Source: JBMYRH01 sp049602155
Lineage (GTDB): Bacteria; Myxococcota_A; UBA9042; PHBI01; JBMYRH01
Direction of reading: 5' to 3'
DNA length: 64,000 bases
NCBI GenBank assembly: GCA_049602155.1
Contig: JBMYRH010000028.1
Location: 1 to 64,000 of the forward strand
Shown: piece by piece, positions 8,675-16,720 of the stretch
Layout: each line of letters opens with the position of its first letter
Numbering within the stretch: position 1 is the first letter of the stretch
The notes under the pieces: generated by a model
Told to the model about the DNA's origin: nothing
Seen by the model: the letters and a program-made list of their open reading frames with translations, nothing else
The model's database searches: none
Program-made: the position numbers and the translations under genes

Positions 8675-11173
8675 TTAGTTGCACGGATCTCCGTAGAAGA
8701 TGACCTGCCCTCGCACCACGAAGTGTGGCTGGGTGTGTCCGGTGTAGTTCCAGCCGCATTCTCCTGCGAACGAGATGCAGCAGGAGCCGTCGTTCGGGTT
8801 GCACTCGGGGTTATCCGGGCGACAACAGTTCTCGTAGTCCTCGATGCCATAGCCGACCGTCAGGGTGCTCCCCGGCACAAGGGGGGTAGAGACGATGAGG
8901 TCGTGGGGCCAGGCGCCATCTCCTGGGCACCAGCCCGCGCGGTTTGGGGTCCAGTTGCCCCCTTGAGGGCCGCAGGTGTTCGACGCGCAATCATCGCGCC
9001 AGAGCGTCCACGGGTGGTCGACGCCGTCGACGGTCAAGGTGTGGGTCTTGACGGCGAACTCGGCGGCGTTGTCGGTGTTGCCTTGACCGTGCCCCGTGGT
9101 GGTCATGCGCACTACAGCCGCGACCGCGCCTTCGGGGACGATGACCTCACGGTCCGGCAAGTTGTCCGCCGTAGGGTGGTTCGGGTCGCCGTAGATGAGG
9201 TTGTTATGCGTCCACAGGTTCTGGACCGAGATGGGCTTGAGTGCCTCTTGGCCCAGGGTATAGTTGAGGCGCGCGGTGACCGACCAGCCCTGGTCGCCGC
9301 CGATCCAGGTCGAGATGAAGAGGCTCAAGGTGGTCTCTCCCCGCAGCATCGCCGCGTAGGGGGTCACGTCAAAGGTCCAGGTGCACGAGCCGGGGCCGCC
9401 GAAGCCCGGGCCGATGTCATAGGGCGTGATGAAGCGCGCGAGCTCAAAGCTCTCGACGATCGGGGACCCGTCTGCGGCGAGCTCGCCGGTGGGATGGAGG
9501 ACGTTCAGATAGCCGAGGCGGTCCCAGGGGTCGCATCCGCCCGGGGGGCAGGCCATTGTGATGTCGAGGGTCACCTTGGCGACCTCGGCGTCAGCGTCCA
9601 GCAGCGGGAAGGTGCCCTCTTGGGCGGTCGCCCAGTTGATGACCTTGTCCTCGAAGGTGGTCAGGGTGATGACCTCACCATCGGTCGTCGGCTCACACCC
9701 TTTGGTCTCGCAGTTCGAGGTGCAGGTCAGGCTGTCCTCTCCGTCGTCGCAGCTCTCGCCGGCTTCGACGATGCCGTTGCCACACTCCGGCTCCGGTTCG
9801 GGGATCTCTGCCTCGGGGAGGACGCAGAAGGTGGCCAGGATGCTCTCTTCACCGGGGCTCTGGTTCATGTACCCCGGCATGCCTTGGCCACAGCTGTAGT
9901 GCCACGTGTAGCCAAAGCGGACGGTGTAGGTCCCAGGGGTCGTCGGCGCGACCAGCGTCTCGCTCGCTGTCCCAGCGACAGCGCCACTGCAACCCGAGCC
10001 ACCGCTGTAGAGGCACGAGGCGTCGCCAAGTGTGGTGCCCCCGCCCTCACCGATGACGCTGACGAAGTACTGGGTCAGGCACCCTGGGCATCCGCTGCAG
10101 GAGACCCCGGTGACCGAGTAAGCGAAGTTCACGTTGAAGGTCGCGCCGGTCGCGATGACTGCGCCTGAGGCCGGGCCGCCGTCAATGCTGACGTCGGAGA
10201 TGGTGATGCCCTTGGCGGTCACGACCGCCGCGGGGGTGTCCATGGCGCCGCAGCCCGCACACGCGTCGCCAGTGCCGTCGCCGTCGGTGTCGATTTGCTC
10301 TGGGTCGGAGACCTCTGGGCAGACGTCTGCGTCGTCTGGGACTCCGTCACCGTCCTGGTCTGGAGCCGGGGTGAGCTCGCATCCGGTCGCGCCATCCCCA
10401 TCGTAGCCCTCTGGGCAGGCGCCGCACTCGTAGGCGCCCGGCGTATTGGTACAGACCGTGAGGGGGTCGCAGGGGGCGTTATCTGTGCACTCGTCGATGT
10501 CCTGGCATCCGGAGGCACCGTCACCGCTATAACCGGCAGGGCAAGCGCTGCACTCGAAGCCGCCCGGGGTGTTGCTGCAGGCCGTCAGCGGGTCACAAGG
10601 CGGGGGGCCTGTGCACTCGTCGATGTCCTGGCATCCGGAGGCGCCGTCACCGCTATAACCGGCAGGGCAGGCGCTGCACTCGAACCCCCCTGGGGTGTTG
10701 GTGCAGAGGGTGAGGGGGTCACAGGGGGCGTCGTCTGTGCACTCATCGATATCTTGGCATTCACCAGCGGCGTCCGCTGCGTAGCCCTCGGGGCACACCA
10801 CCGGCTCGATGGTGTCTTCGGGCTCGGGGGTGAGGACGTCTTCAGTCGTGACGTCATCACTAGGCTCAGTGGTGTCCTCCAGCTCTCCTGGGGTCGCGCT
10901 ATCCTCGGGTGGAGTGATGTCTTCGGGCGCGGCGACGTCCTCCGTGCTGCCGGCAGCATCGGCGGTTGGGGGCGCCTCGGTCACGTCCTCGCTCGGCTGC
11001 GTTGGGCTGTCGCCTCCCACGGGAGCGCGGGGCTCATCGCCTTGGTTCAGGCCCGATGGGTCGGAGCCGTCGATGCCGGCTGCAGTGTCCGTGCCGCTGC
11101 ACGCCCCTACGAGGCTCAAAGAGAGCGCCACTACGATTGCGCAACACCGCGTCATGTTTTGCCTGGTCATCAT
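8675..11173 (-). CDS. PNGase F-like peptide:N-glycosidase lipoprotein with EGF-like repeats
   Basis: The start at 11173 is chosen because AAGGA lies 5 nt upstream (an ATG follows directly at 11170). A lipoprotein signal ends in lipobox VGAC (Cys25). Domains: acidic linker (26-125); EGF-like repeats with the DIDEC motif (about 141-266); a thrombospondin type 3-like segment (271-309); an unassigned Cys-containing beta domain (321-455); a CGNGIVEAGESCDDG Cys-rich motif (464-480); then a PNGase F-like catalytic region (about 505-832). Blocks matching PNGase F from memory are CDPWDR, ELARFITPY, TTGHG, AAEF and GNWTPNRAGWCPG. Asp551 aligns with catalytic Asp60 and Glu705 with Glu206, while the Glu118 position is Ser621 (ISTW versus TETW). 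PNGase F cleaves N-glycans from asparagine; activity here is inferred and may be altered by the Ser. Confidence 0.85.
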   Translation of the reverse strand: MMTRQNMTRCCAIVVALSLSLVGACSGTDTAAGIDGSDPSGLNQGDEPRAPVGGDSPTQPSEDVTEAPPTADAAGSTEDVAAPEDITPPEDSATPGELEDTTEPSDDVTTEDVLTPEPEDTIEPVVCPEGYAADAAGECQDIDECTDDAPCDPLTLCTNTPGGFECSACPAGYSGDGASGCQDIDECTGPPPCDPLTACSNTPGGFECSACPAGYSGDGASGCQDIDECTDNAPCDPLTVCTNTPGAYECGACPEGYDGDGATGCELTPAPDQDGDGVPDDADVCPEVSDPEQIDTDGDGTGDACAGCGAMDTPAAVVTAKGITISDVSIDGGPASGAVIATGATFNVNFAYSVTGVSCSGCPGCLTQYFVSVIGEGGGTTLGDASCLYSGGSGCSGAVAGTASETLVAPTTPGTYTVRFGYTWHYSCGQGMPGYMNQSPGEESILATFCVLPEAEIPEPEPECGNGIVEAGESCDDGEDSLTCTSNCETKGCEPTTDGEVITLTTFEDKVINWATAQEGTFPLLDADAEVAKVTLDITMACPPGGCDPWDRLGYLNVLHPTGELAADGSPIVESFELARFITPYDIGPGFGGPGSCTWTFDVTPYAAMLRGETTLSLFISTWIGGDQGWSVTARLNYTLGQEALKPISVQNLWTHNNLIYGDPNHPTADNLPDREVIVPEGAVAAVVRMTTTGHGQGNTDNAAEFAVKTHTLTVDGVDHPWTLWRDDCASNTCGPQGGNWTPNRAGWCPGDGAWPHDLIVSTPLVPGSTLTVGYGIEDYENCCRPDNPECNPNDGSCCISFAGECGWNYTGHTQPHFVVRGQVIFYGDPCN

Positions 11174-11559
11174 CAGTCCTTGGTGGTCCTGCAGGTTCAC
11201 ATCCCTCGCCCACTCACCTCAGAGTGGGCGACTGCGTGTGCATCTGCAAGAGTGGCGAGCGGTTCGGAGATACCGAACCCTCTCGAAGGGGCATCGTCAT
11301 TCACTGCCGACCTTGCGGACCCTCGTCGACGGAGTGGCGGGGTAGCCCTCTGCCTCTGGGGCCGACCAGTGGGCCCTATTGCGGCTGCATGACATGTCAC
11401 CGCTGAGGTCAGTCGCGTTCGTTGTGCTGTCGCTCTCGGCGACGATGGAGGCGTCGCTGTCCTTGATGATGTGGCAGTCCTGAGGTGCGCACGGTGTCGC
11501 GTTGAGGGCTGCCTCTGCATCATCGTCAGCCCGTCGTCATGGGTGACAGTTGTGAGCGG
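11174..11559. other. Intergenic region upstream of the PNGase-like gene
   Basis: About 386 bp separates the PNGase-like gene from the MscS gene, both on the minus strand. It should hold the promoter of the PNGase-like gene. Reading frames in it have arginine-rich, shadow-like translations. I see no clear promoter, hairpin or RNA. Confidence 0.6.
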
Positions 11560-13083
11560 CTAGGGGTGCAAGACCCCACGGAAGAAGTCGCGCATGGCGC
11601 CCAGGATCTGGCCGGCCACGCTGGTCTTATGCTCCTCCTTTTCCTCGTGCGTGGCGGCGCTGAGCGCCTGCTCGTTTCGCATCTTGCGCTCGGCGATGAT
11701 GCCGCTCATCTCCTCGGCGAGCTCGGGTCGTCGCTGGAGCAGGTTGGCCATGGCGTCCTTGCCGATCTCGTAGGCCACGGCGCCAGAGGCGGCGGTGATG
11801 GTGGCCGACCGGGCCTCGCCAGTCAGCAGGGACATCTCTCCGAAGAACTGCCCTGGGACGATCTGAGCCACCTTGAGCTCCTCACCGTTACCGGCGATGT
11901 CCGCGTACACGTAGACCAGCCCCTCGACGAGGATGAACATCGAGTCGCCTAGCGCGCCGCACTCGATCAGGTGGTCCCCTTCGTCGTAGACGCGCCTGGT
12001 GATGGTCGCAGTGAGGAGCGCGAGCTCATCGTCAGCCAGGTGACTGAAGAGCTCGATGCGGCCGACGAGGGCGCGGAGGTCGGACTCGGAGTTGGCGTCG
12101 AGCTGCCGCGGGGGCATGTCGGCGGTGAACAGGTCGCCCTTGGGGTAGGCCAACATGAGCCCGGCGCTCTTGAGGTGGCCAAGGACACTGCTGATGACGA
12201 CGTGACGGGCCTTCCTGGGGGAGACCTGCGCGGGCAGCGTCCAGTAGCGGATGCAGTACTCGACCCCGATAGAGCTCACGCCGTTGACGCGCACCTTTGC
12301 GGGGGGCGTCTCGAGCGGCCCCTTTGTCCCCATCACGGAGCGCACGGCTGCTTCGAGCACGCGAAGCGCGCGGTCGGTGGGCACCGAGAAGTCGAGGGTG
12401 AAGAAGAGCTCGAAGCGGCTCTCGGGCTCGGGGGTCATGAAGTTCGTGATGATGCTCTGACCCATCACGCTGTTCGGCACGACGACCATGTTGTTATCGG
12501 TCGTCTTGAGGCGCGTCGTTCGCCAGTTGATCTCTTGAATACAGCCGATGATGTGCAGGTTGATTTGCCGGCCGTGGATCTGCACCCAGTCACCGATGCG
12601 ATAGGAGCGGTCGATGTTGAAGGCGAGGCCAGAGAAGATGTCGAGGATCATCGAGCGCAGCGCAAAGCCCACGATGATACCGACGGCCCCCGAGGTGGCC
12701 CAGAGCCCGGTGACAGGTTGACCAAAGACGAAGCTGATGATGCCGGAGAGCGCGACGAGGAAGATGAGGAGCGCCAGGATGTCTTTGACCAAGCGTGGCA
12801 CGGGGGCGCCGATCGTCCGCTCGACGCCGAGCTCCCAAAAGAAGACAGAGAGGAGTCGGTTGACGAAGAAGGCCGAGGTCAGCCAGATGCCTGTCTTGAC
12901 CGCATACGCGGCGACGAGTCGACCTTGAGAGACGGCCTCTTCACCGAACTGAGCGAGCATCTCATCGCTGAAAAACGCCAACCCGAGAAAGATCAGGAAG
13001 AGCGCCGCCGGGAAGGCGAGTCGCCTAGCGATGCCTTCTTTTTCGGGCTCTATTGTGGAGCTTTGTGTCGTTGTATTGCTCAT
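11560..13083 (-). CDS. MscS-family mechanosensitive channel with C-terminal cyclic nucleotide-binding domain
   Basis: The ATG at 13083 is preceded by GAGGG. Four hydrophobic segments are visible at about 23-38, 56-80, 102-121 and 128-151; the last has the small-residue pattern of the MscS pore helix and leads into the MscS beta domain (RIGDWVQI, about 162-169). Residues about 340-470 are a cyclic nucleotide-binding domain with FFGEMSLLTGEARSATI, which keeps the Gly-Glu and Arg-Ser-Ala positions of the phosphate-binding cassette. A charged tail follows. This layout matches bacterial cyclic nucleotide-gated MscS-like channels (bCNG). It acts in the inner membrane; gating by nucleotide rather than tension is known for some relatives and is inferred here. 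It stands alone between unrelated genes. Confidence 0.9.
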   Translation of the reverse strand: MSNTTTQSSTIEPEKEGIARRLAFPAALFLIFLGLAFFSDEMLAQFGEEAVSQGRLVAAYAVKTGIWLTSAFFVNRLLSVFFWELGVERTIGAPVPRLVKDILALLIFLVALSGIISFVFGQPVTGLWATSGAVGIIVGFALRSMILDIFSGLAFNIDRSYRIGDWVQIHGRQINLHIIGCIQEINWRTTRLKTTDNNMVVVPNSVMGQSIITNFMTPEPESRFELFFTLDFSVPTDRALRVLEAAVRSVMGTKGPLETPPAKVRVNGVSSIGVEYCIRYWTLPAQVSPRKARHVVISSVLGHLKSAGLMLAYPKGDLFTADMPPRQLDANSESDLRALVGRIELFSHLADDELALLTATITRRVYDEGDHLIECGALGDSMFILVEGLVYVYADIAGNGEELKVAQIVPGQFFGEMSLLTGEARSATITAASGAVAYEIGKDAMANLLQRRPELAEEMSGIIAERKMRNEQALSAATHEEKEEHKTSVAGQILGAMRDFFRGVLHP

Positions 13084-13279
13084 GAGCTGCCCTCTTGTCC
13101 TCGACGCATGGATTTAGGGTCTACGAAGCGCGCTTGAAAGTACACCCGAGTTCTCTGCGCCGCGGGGCTTGTAAATGTCGTGCAGTGGTCGAATATTAGA
13201 GCCGGAGTTCGTCGTGACGATGTCATCGAGCGGGCGAGGCGGTGCATCGTCGCACTGGAATGAACCGAGGAGAGAGGCC

Positions 13280-13717
13280 ATGAGCGCGAAGTGGGATGCC
13301 CGATTTCTTGAGTTGGCTAAGCACATCGCCGGGTGGTCCAAGGACCCATCGACCAAGGTGGGCTGTATCGTCGTCGGTGAAGATCGAGAGATCCGCAGCA
13401 CGGGCTTCAACGGGTTCCCGAGGGGCATCTCGGATGACTCCGAGCGGCTATCGAACCGCGAGCTGAAGTACCCCCTCATCTGTCACGCGGAAGAGAATGC
13501 GATCATGCACGCGGCGCGCATCGGCCTCTCACTCAAGGGCTGCACGGCCTACGTGACCTGGCCCCCCTGCACCCGATGTGCACGCTCCTTGATTCAAGCG
13601 GGAGTCGTTGAGGTCGTCTACCCGACGGCCTGTGAAGTGCCCGAGCGCTGGGAAGCTGACTTCAACATGTCGACAGAGATGATGACCGAGGCAGGGCTGA
13701 AACTCCGCAAGGCCTGA
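13280..13717 (+). CDS. dCMP/cytidine deaminase-family protein
   Basis: The ATG at 13280 is preferred over an upstream in-frame ATG at 13175 because GAGGAGAGAGG precedes it and the upstream extension lacks family character. The 145-residue protein has the zinc signature: CHAEENAI (the His zinc ligand and the catalytic Glu) and PPCTRCARSL (two Cys ligands). It also has the N-terminal block KHIAGWSKDPSTKVGC typical of dCMP deaminases and ComEB-like proteins. The likely reaction is dCMP to dUMP, feeding dTMP synthesis in the cytoplasm. It converges with a rhodanese gene 45 bp away. Other deaminase substrates cannot be excluded from sequence alone. Confidence 0.9.
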   Translation: MSAKWDARFLELAKHIAGWSKDPSTKVGCIVVGEDREIRSTGFNGFPRGISDDSERLSNRELKYPLICHAEENAIMHAARIGLSLKGCTAYVTWPPCTRCARSLIQAGVVEVVYPTACEVPERWEADFNMSTEMMTEAGLKLRKA

Positions 13718-13762
13718 TCGGCTTAGCGTCTCGAAGCCAACTTCTGGCTGTGCGGTTCGGCC

Positions 13763-14116
13763 TCAGGGCCAATTGCGCCAAGAGCCGAGGTCATGGACGT
13801 CCTCGAACCCAGCGGCCTGGAGCGTCCCCATAGCCGCTTTGCTCCGCATGCCAGAGGCGCAGTAGACGACCACGGTGCGGCCCTTGTCGCCGATCTCTGC
13901 GAGCCGACTCTGGAGTTCGCCCACGGGGATGTTGACGGCGCCCTTCAGGTGCTGCCCTGAGAACTCCCCAGGGCTCCTGACGTCGAGGAGCAGCGCGCCG
14001 TTCGCGACCGCCTCCTGCATGGCGTTGAGCTGCTCTGGAGAGCGCCGACCTGTGAAGACCTTGAAGGCGATGAGGGCGATGAAGCACATTAAGATCGCCC
14101 AAGATGTTCCGTTCAT
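13763..14116 (-). CDS. Membrane-anchored rhodanese domain protein
   Basis: A 117-residue protein with GGAGGG ahead of the ATG. Residues 4-22 form a single N-terminal membrane helix followed by RR, so the domain may face either side; an uncleaved signal anchor facing the periplasm is most likely. The rest is one rhodanese domain with LLLDVRSPGEF, GAVNIPVGEL and the active-site loop CASGMRS, whose Cys would carry a persulfide. Such single-domain proteins move sulfane sulfur, but no partner gene is adjacent. Transcription is convergent with the deaminase gene. Confidence 0.87.
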   Translation of the reverse strand: MNGTSWAILMCFIALIAFKVFTGRRSPEQLNAMQEAVANGALLLDVRSPGEFSGQHLKGAVNIPVGELQSRLAEIGDKGRTVVVYCASGMRSKAAMGTLQAAGFEDVHDLGSWRNWP

Positions 14117-14296
14117 CGCTCAGCCCTCCAGCCCATGAGGCGATAAGAGACACCGAAATCGATGCAAAATCCAGCGAGACGTCTTTAGTCCGAGCCTTGA
14201 GGGCGGCATACTCGGAGCACGAGATGTACACAACGTCTGTGGACGTCATCGTGCTCTTTGCCTCTGAGCTGACGTCGTCGATACCTTAGGAGCGCT

Positions 14297-14998
14297 ATGT
14301 TCCCCCTGAAGTCACGCCTCTTACTCTCTGCTTTCGCCCTGTTCTTCGTTGGTTGTGGCGATGACTCGACGCCCGGTGATGGCGCGGTCGGAGACCTTCG
14401 CATCCTCGCAATGGGCGACTCAGCTTTGGACTTTAATGGCGACGCATCGACTGTCGACCAGCTCCGTGAGGTCCTCGACGACCAGGAGGCTGGTGCCCTC
14501 GTCGTTCAGGCCGCTGTGGGCGGCGCCACCCTTGGGTGCGGTGACGTGGGCTTCGGTCAGGAGGACAACTGCATACCGCCCCAGTATGAGGAGGGGGAGT
14601 GGGATTGGGTCCTGCTGTCAGGAGGCGCAAATGACATCCTGGACAGTGGATGTGAGCTGGAGACTGACGCGCTCATCAACGAGGGGGGAGACGCAGGCCT
14701 CATGGTCGACGTCATTGATGACCTTGTCGAGATGGGGCACAAGGTCCTGCTCTACGGATACTTTCTGCCGCTCGACCCAGAAGGAGAGACGGCGAGCTGC
14801 GATCGCCTAGTGACGCTGTTGGCCCGATACCGCGCGTTGGCCGAGGCCCACAGTGACGTCGTCTATGTGGACGCTGGTGCCGTTGTGCAGCGCACCCAGC
14901 CCGCCTATTACGCCGATGATATTCACCCCTCGCCCGAGGGGAGCCGGGTCATCGCCGAGCATATCGCTCAAGCGCTTCAGGCAGCCGGAGTGTTGTAA
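14297..14998 (+). CDS. SGNH/GDSL hydrolase-like lipoprotein
   Basis: The ATG at 14297 follows AGGAG and begins a lipoprotein signal with lipobox FVGC (Cys20, Gly at +2). The hydrolase blocks are in order: AMGDS (presumed nucleophile Ser42), an AVGG turn (about 73-76), SGGANDILD (Asn112) and DDIHPSPEG (Asp207 and His210). This is the SGNH arrangement of GDSL esterases, which act on acyl or acetyl esters. Residues 80-100 hold an inserted Cys-containing acidic loop. The substrate is unknown. A weak TTGCCT/TACCTT pair with 18-bp spacing ends 9 nt before the ATG. The gene is monocistronic and converges with the GST-like gene 20 bp away. Confidence 0.87.
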   Translation: MFPLKSRLLLSAFALFFVGCGDDSTPGDGAVGDLRILAMGDSALDFNGDASTVDQLREVLDDQEAGALVVQAAVGGATLGCGDVGFGQEDNCIPPQYEEGEWDWVLLSGGANDILDSGCELETDALINEGGDAGLMVDVIDDLVEMGHKVLLYGYFLPLDPEGETASCDRLVTLLARYRALAEAHSDVVYVDAGAVVQRTQPAYYADDIHPSPEGSRVIAEHIAQALQAAGVL

Positions 14999-15017
14999 GC
15001 GCAGCGCGCGTGAGCGG

Positions 15018-15662
15018 CTAGGGCACGTAGGTCGGCGAGTCGCCCTCATGCCACTGAGGGTACTTCTGCATCACGGATTGGAAGAGCGGGCTGTCGAGGA
15101 ACCGCGTTAACCAGCCCTTGAGTGCCTCATAGGGCGCCTTGTCGAACCACGCTCGGTTGGTGTTGGCGAACTGCCGAATGAAGGGGCCGATCGCCCAATC
15201 TGAGAGGGCAGGGTGCGCCCCAAAGAGCCAATCATTGGCTGTGAGCCGCGCGTTCAAGTCGGCGAGGAAGCGCTCCGCCTCCGCGCGGTGGAAGAGCGGG
15301 TCTACGTCTTCGTAGCGGTTGGGGTATTTGTAGCGGTCGAGGTGCCCCTTGAACTCGTCGTCGTTCACGGTGATGAGGGCGAGCATCTCCTCCAGTGTGC
15401 CGGCGCTGGGGGTGAGCCAGTGGCCAGGATCCGAGCGCTCTAGCGCCCAGAGCATGACGTCGAGGCTCTCGTCGATGACGGTCTCGTCAGCGAGGACGAG
15501 CACCGGCACCGTCGCCTTGGGCGAGTAGTCGATGAGGGATGGGGGCTTGTCCCGCAGCACGACCTCGCGCAGCTCACAGGTCACCTCGGTGCGCCACAGC
15601 GCGAGGCGCGCCCGCATCGCATAGGGGCACCTGCGAAACGAGTAGAGGAGGGGAGGGGTCAC
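15018..15662 (-). CDS. Glutathione S-transferase-like protein
   Basis: The start is GTG at 15662, overlapping the stop of trhO as GTGA, which implies translational coupling. The N-terminus has the thioredoxin fold with SFRRCPYAMRARLAL, the glutaredoxin-like CPYA motif, and cis-Pro in ATVPVLV; ESLDVMLWAL follows. A mainly helical C-terminal domain (about 85-214) completes a GST fold. The CPYA cysteine suggests a thiol-dependent (omega or beta-like) type rather than a Tyr/Ser GST. The substrate is unknown. Coupling to a tRNA uridine hydroxylase may be only positional. Confidence 0.87.
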   Translation of the reverse strand: MTPPLLYSFRRCPYAMRARLALWRTEVTCELREVVLRDKPPSLIDYSPKATVPVLVLADETVIDESLDVMLWALERSDPGHWLTPSAGTLEEMLALITVNDDEFKGHLDRYKYPNRYEDVDPLFHRAEAERFLADLNARLTANDWLFGAHPALSDWAIGPFIRQFANTNRAWFDKAPYEALKGWLTRFLDSPLFQSVMQKYPQWHEGDSPTYVP

Positions 15663-16600
15663 TCGGTGTCCTTGGGGAGGTGTTGCGGTTGGCGCAGCCC
15701 CAGGTGCCCTTTGCCGCGCGCCTCGGCCAGGTCGATCTGTCGCTGTCGCTCAGCGAAGCGCGCTTTGCGTTCGTCTGAGGTGTGACCATGGCAGTACGGG
15801 CAGGCGACCCCCCTGACGAAGAGCGGGCTCGCCTTGTCGTCGTCGTCCAGAGGCAACCCACAGGCGCGGCATGCGTCGTAGCGCCCCGGCTCGAGGTCGT
15901 GGTTGACGGTGACGCGCCGGTCAAAGACGTAGCAATCACCCTCCCACATGCTCTCGTCCTGAGGGACCTCCTCAAGGTACTTCAGGATGCCCCCTTCGAG
16001 GTGATAGACCTCCTCAAACCCCTCTTGGAGCATGTAGGACGAGGCCTTCTCACAGCGGATCCCTCCCGTGCAGAACATCGCGACTCGGGTCTTCGGGGTC
16101 AGGTCTTTTCGGTCCTTAAGCCACTGCGGGAACTCTTGAAAGGACTCGGTCTTGGGGTCGGTGGCGCCTTGAAAGGTGCCCATCTTGGTCTCGTAGGTGT
16201 TGCGTGTGTCGATGAGCAGGACGTCGGGCTGGCTGATGAGCGCGTTCCATTCGGTCGGCTTGACGTAGGTGCCGACGCGCTGGGTGGGGTCGACGCCTTC
16301 GACGCCGAGGGTGACGATCTCCTTCTTCAAGCGCACTTTGAGCCGCAAGAAGGGCGGGGAGTCCGCCCAGCTCTCCTTGTGTTTCAGTCCGGCGAGGCGC
16401 GGGTCGCGACGCAGTTCTGCGAGCACGAACCTCATGTTGTCCTCAGTGCCCGCGATGGTCCCGTTGATGCCCTCATGAGCGAGCAAGAGCGACCCTTGGA
16501 TCCCACGTTCGCGGCAGAGCGTGTCGAGCGGCCCTCTCAGCTCTCGAAAGTCCGGTAGCGAGACGAAGTGGTACAGGGCTACGATGAGGTGCTGTGTCAT
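15659..16600 (-). CDS. trhO: tRNA uridine(34) hydroxylase, rhodanese family
   Basis: The ATG at 16600 is preceded by GAGGAG. The 313-residue protein has the family layout: an N-terminal ferredoxin-like domain with GIQGSLLLAHEGINGTIAG, then a rhodanese domain with LLIDTRNTYE and the active-site loop FCTGGIRCEKAS, and a C-terminal Cys-rich metal-binding segment (CRACGLPL and CPYCHG, about 243-270). TrhO (YceA) hydroxylates U34 of tRNA to ho5U in an oxygen-dependent reaction. The last 4 nt overlap the GST-like gene, so the two form a short operon. The C-terminal Cys clusters and charged tail are as in long-form homologues. Confidence 0.94.
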   Translation of the reverse strand: MTQHLIVALYHFVSLPDFRELRGPLDTLCRERGIQGSLLLAHEGINGTIAGTEDNMRFVLAELRRDPRLAGLKHKESWADSPPFLRLKVRLKKEIVTLGVEGVDPTQRVGTYVKPTEWNALISQPDVLLIDTRNTYETKMGTFQGATDPKTESFQEFPQWLKDRKDLTPKTRVAMFCTGGIRCEKASSYMLQEGFEEVYHLEGGILKYLEEVPQDESMWEGDCYVFDRRVTVNHDLEPGRYDACRACGLPLDDDDKASPLFVRGVACPYCHGHTSDERKARFAERQRQIDLAEARGKGHLGLRQPQHLPKDTE

Positions 16601-16720
16601 GTCTCCTCGTGACTCGTGGACACGGGGCTCAGTCTGCCCTCATTCGACGCATCCCGACAACGTCTTCAATGCCGACGACAGGTCCGGCGTCTCTCCGGCC
16701 CTCATCGATACTGAGTCGGG

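Noticed and set aside
8168..10168. A 666-codon plus-strand frame opposite the PNGase-like gene
   Set aside because: It is a shadow: the minus strand has a complete domain match and signal sequence, and the plus frame has no family features.
11971..13137. A 388-codon plus-strand frame opposite the MscS gene
   Set aside because: The translation is His/Asp/Val-rich shadow sequence, and the MscS gene on the other strand is unambiguous.
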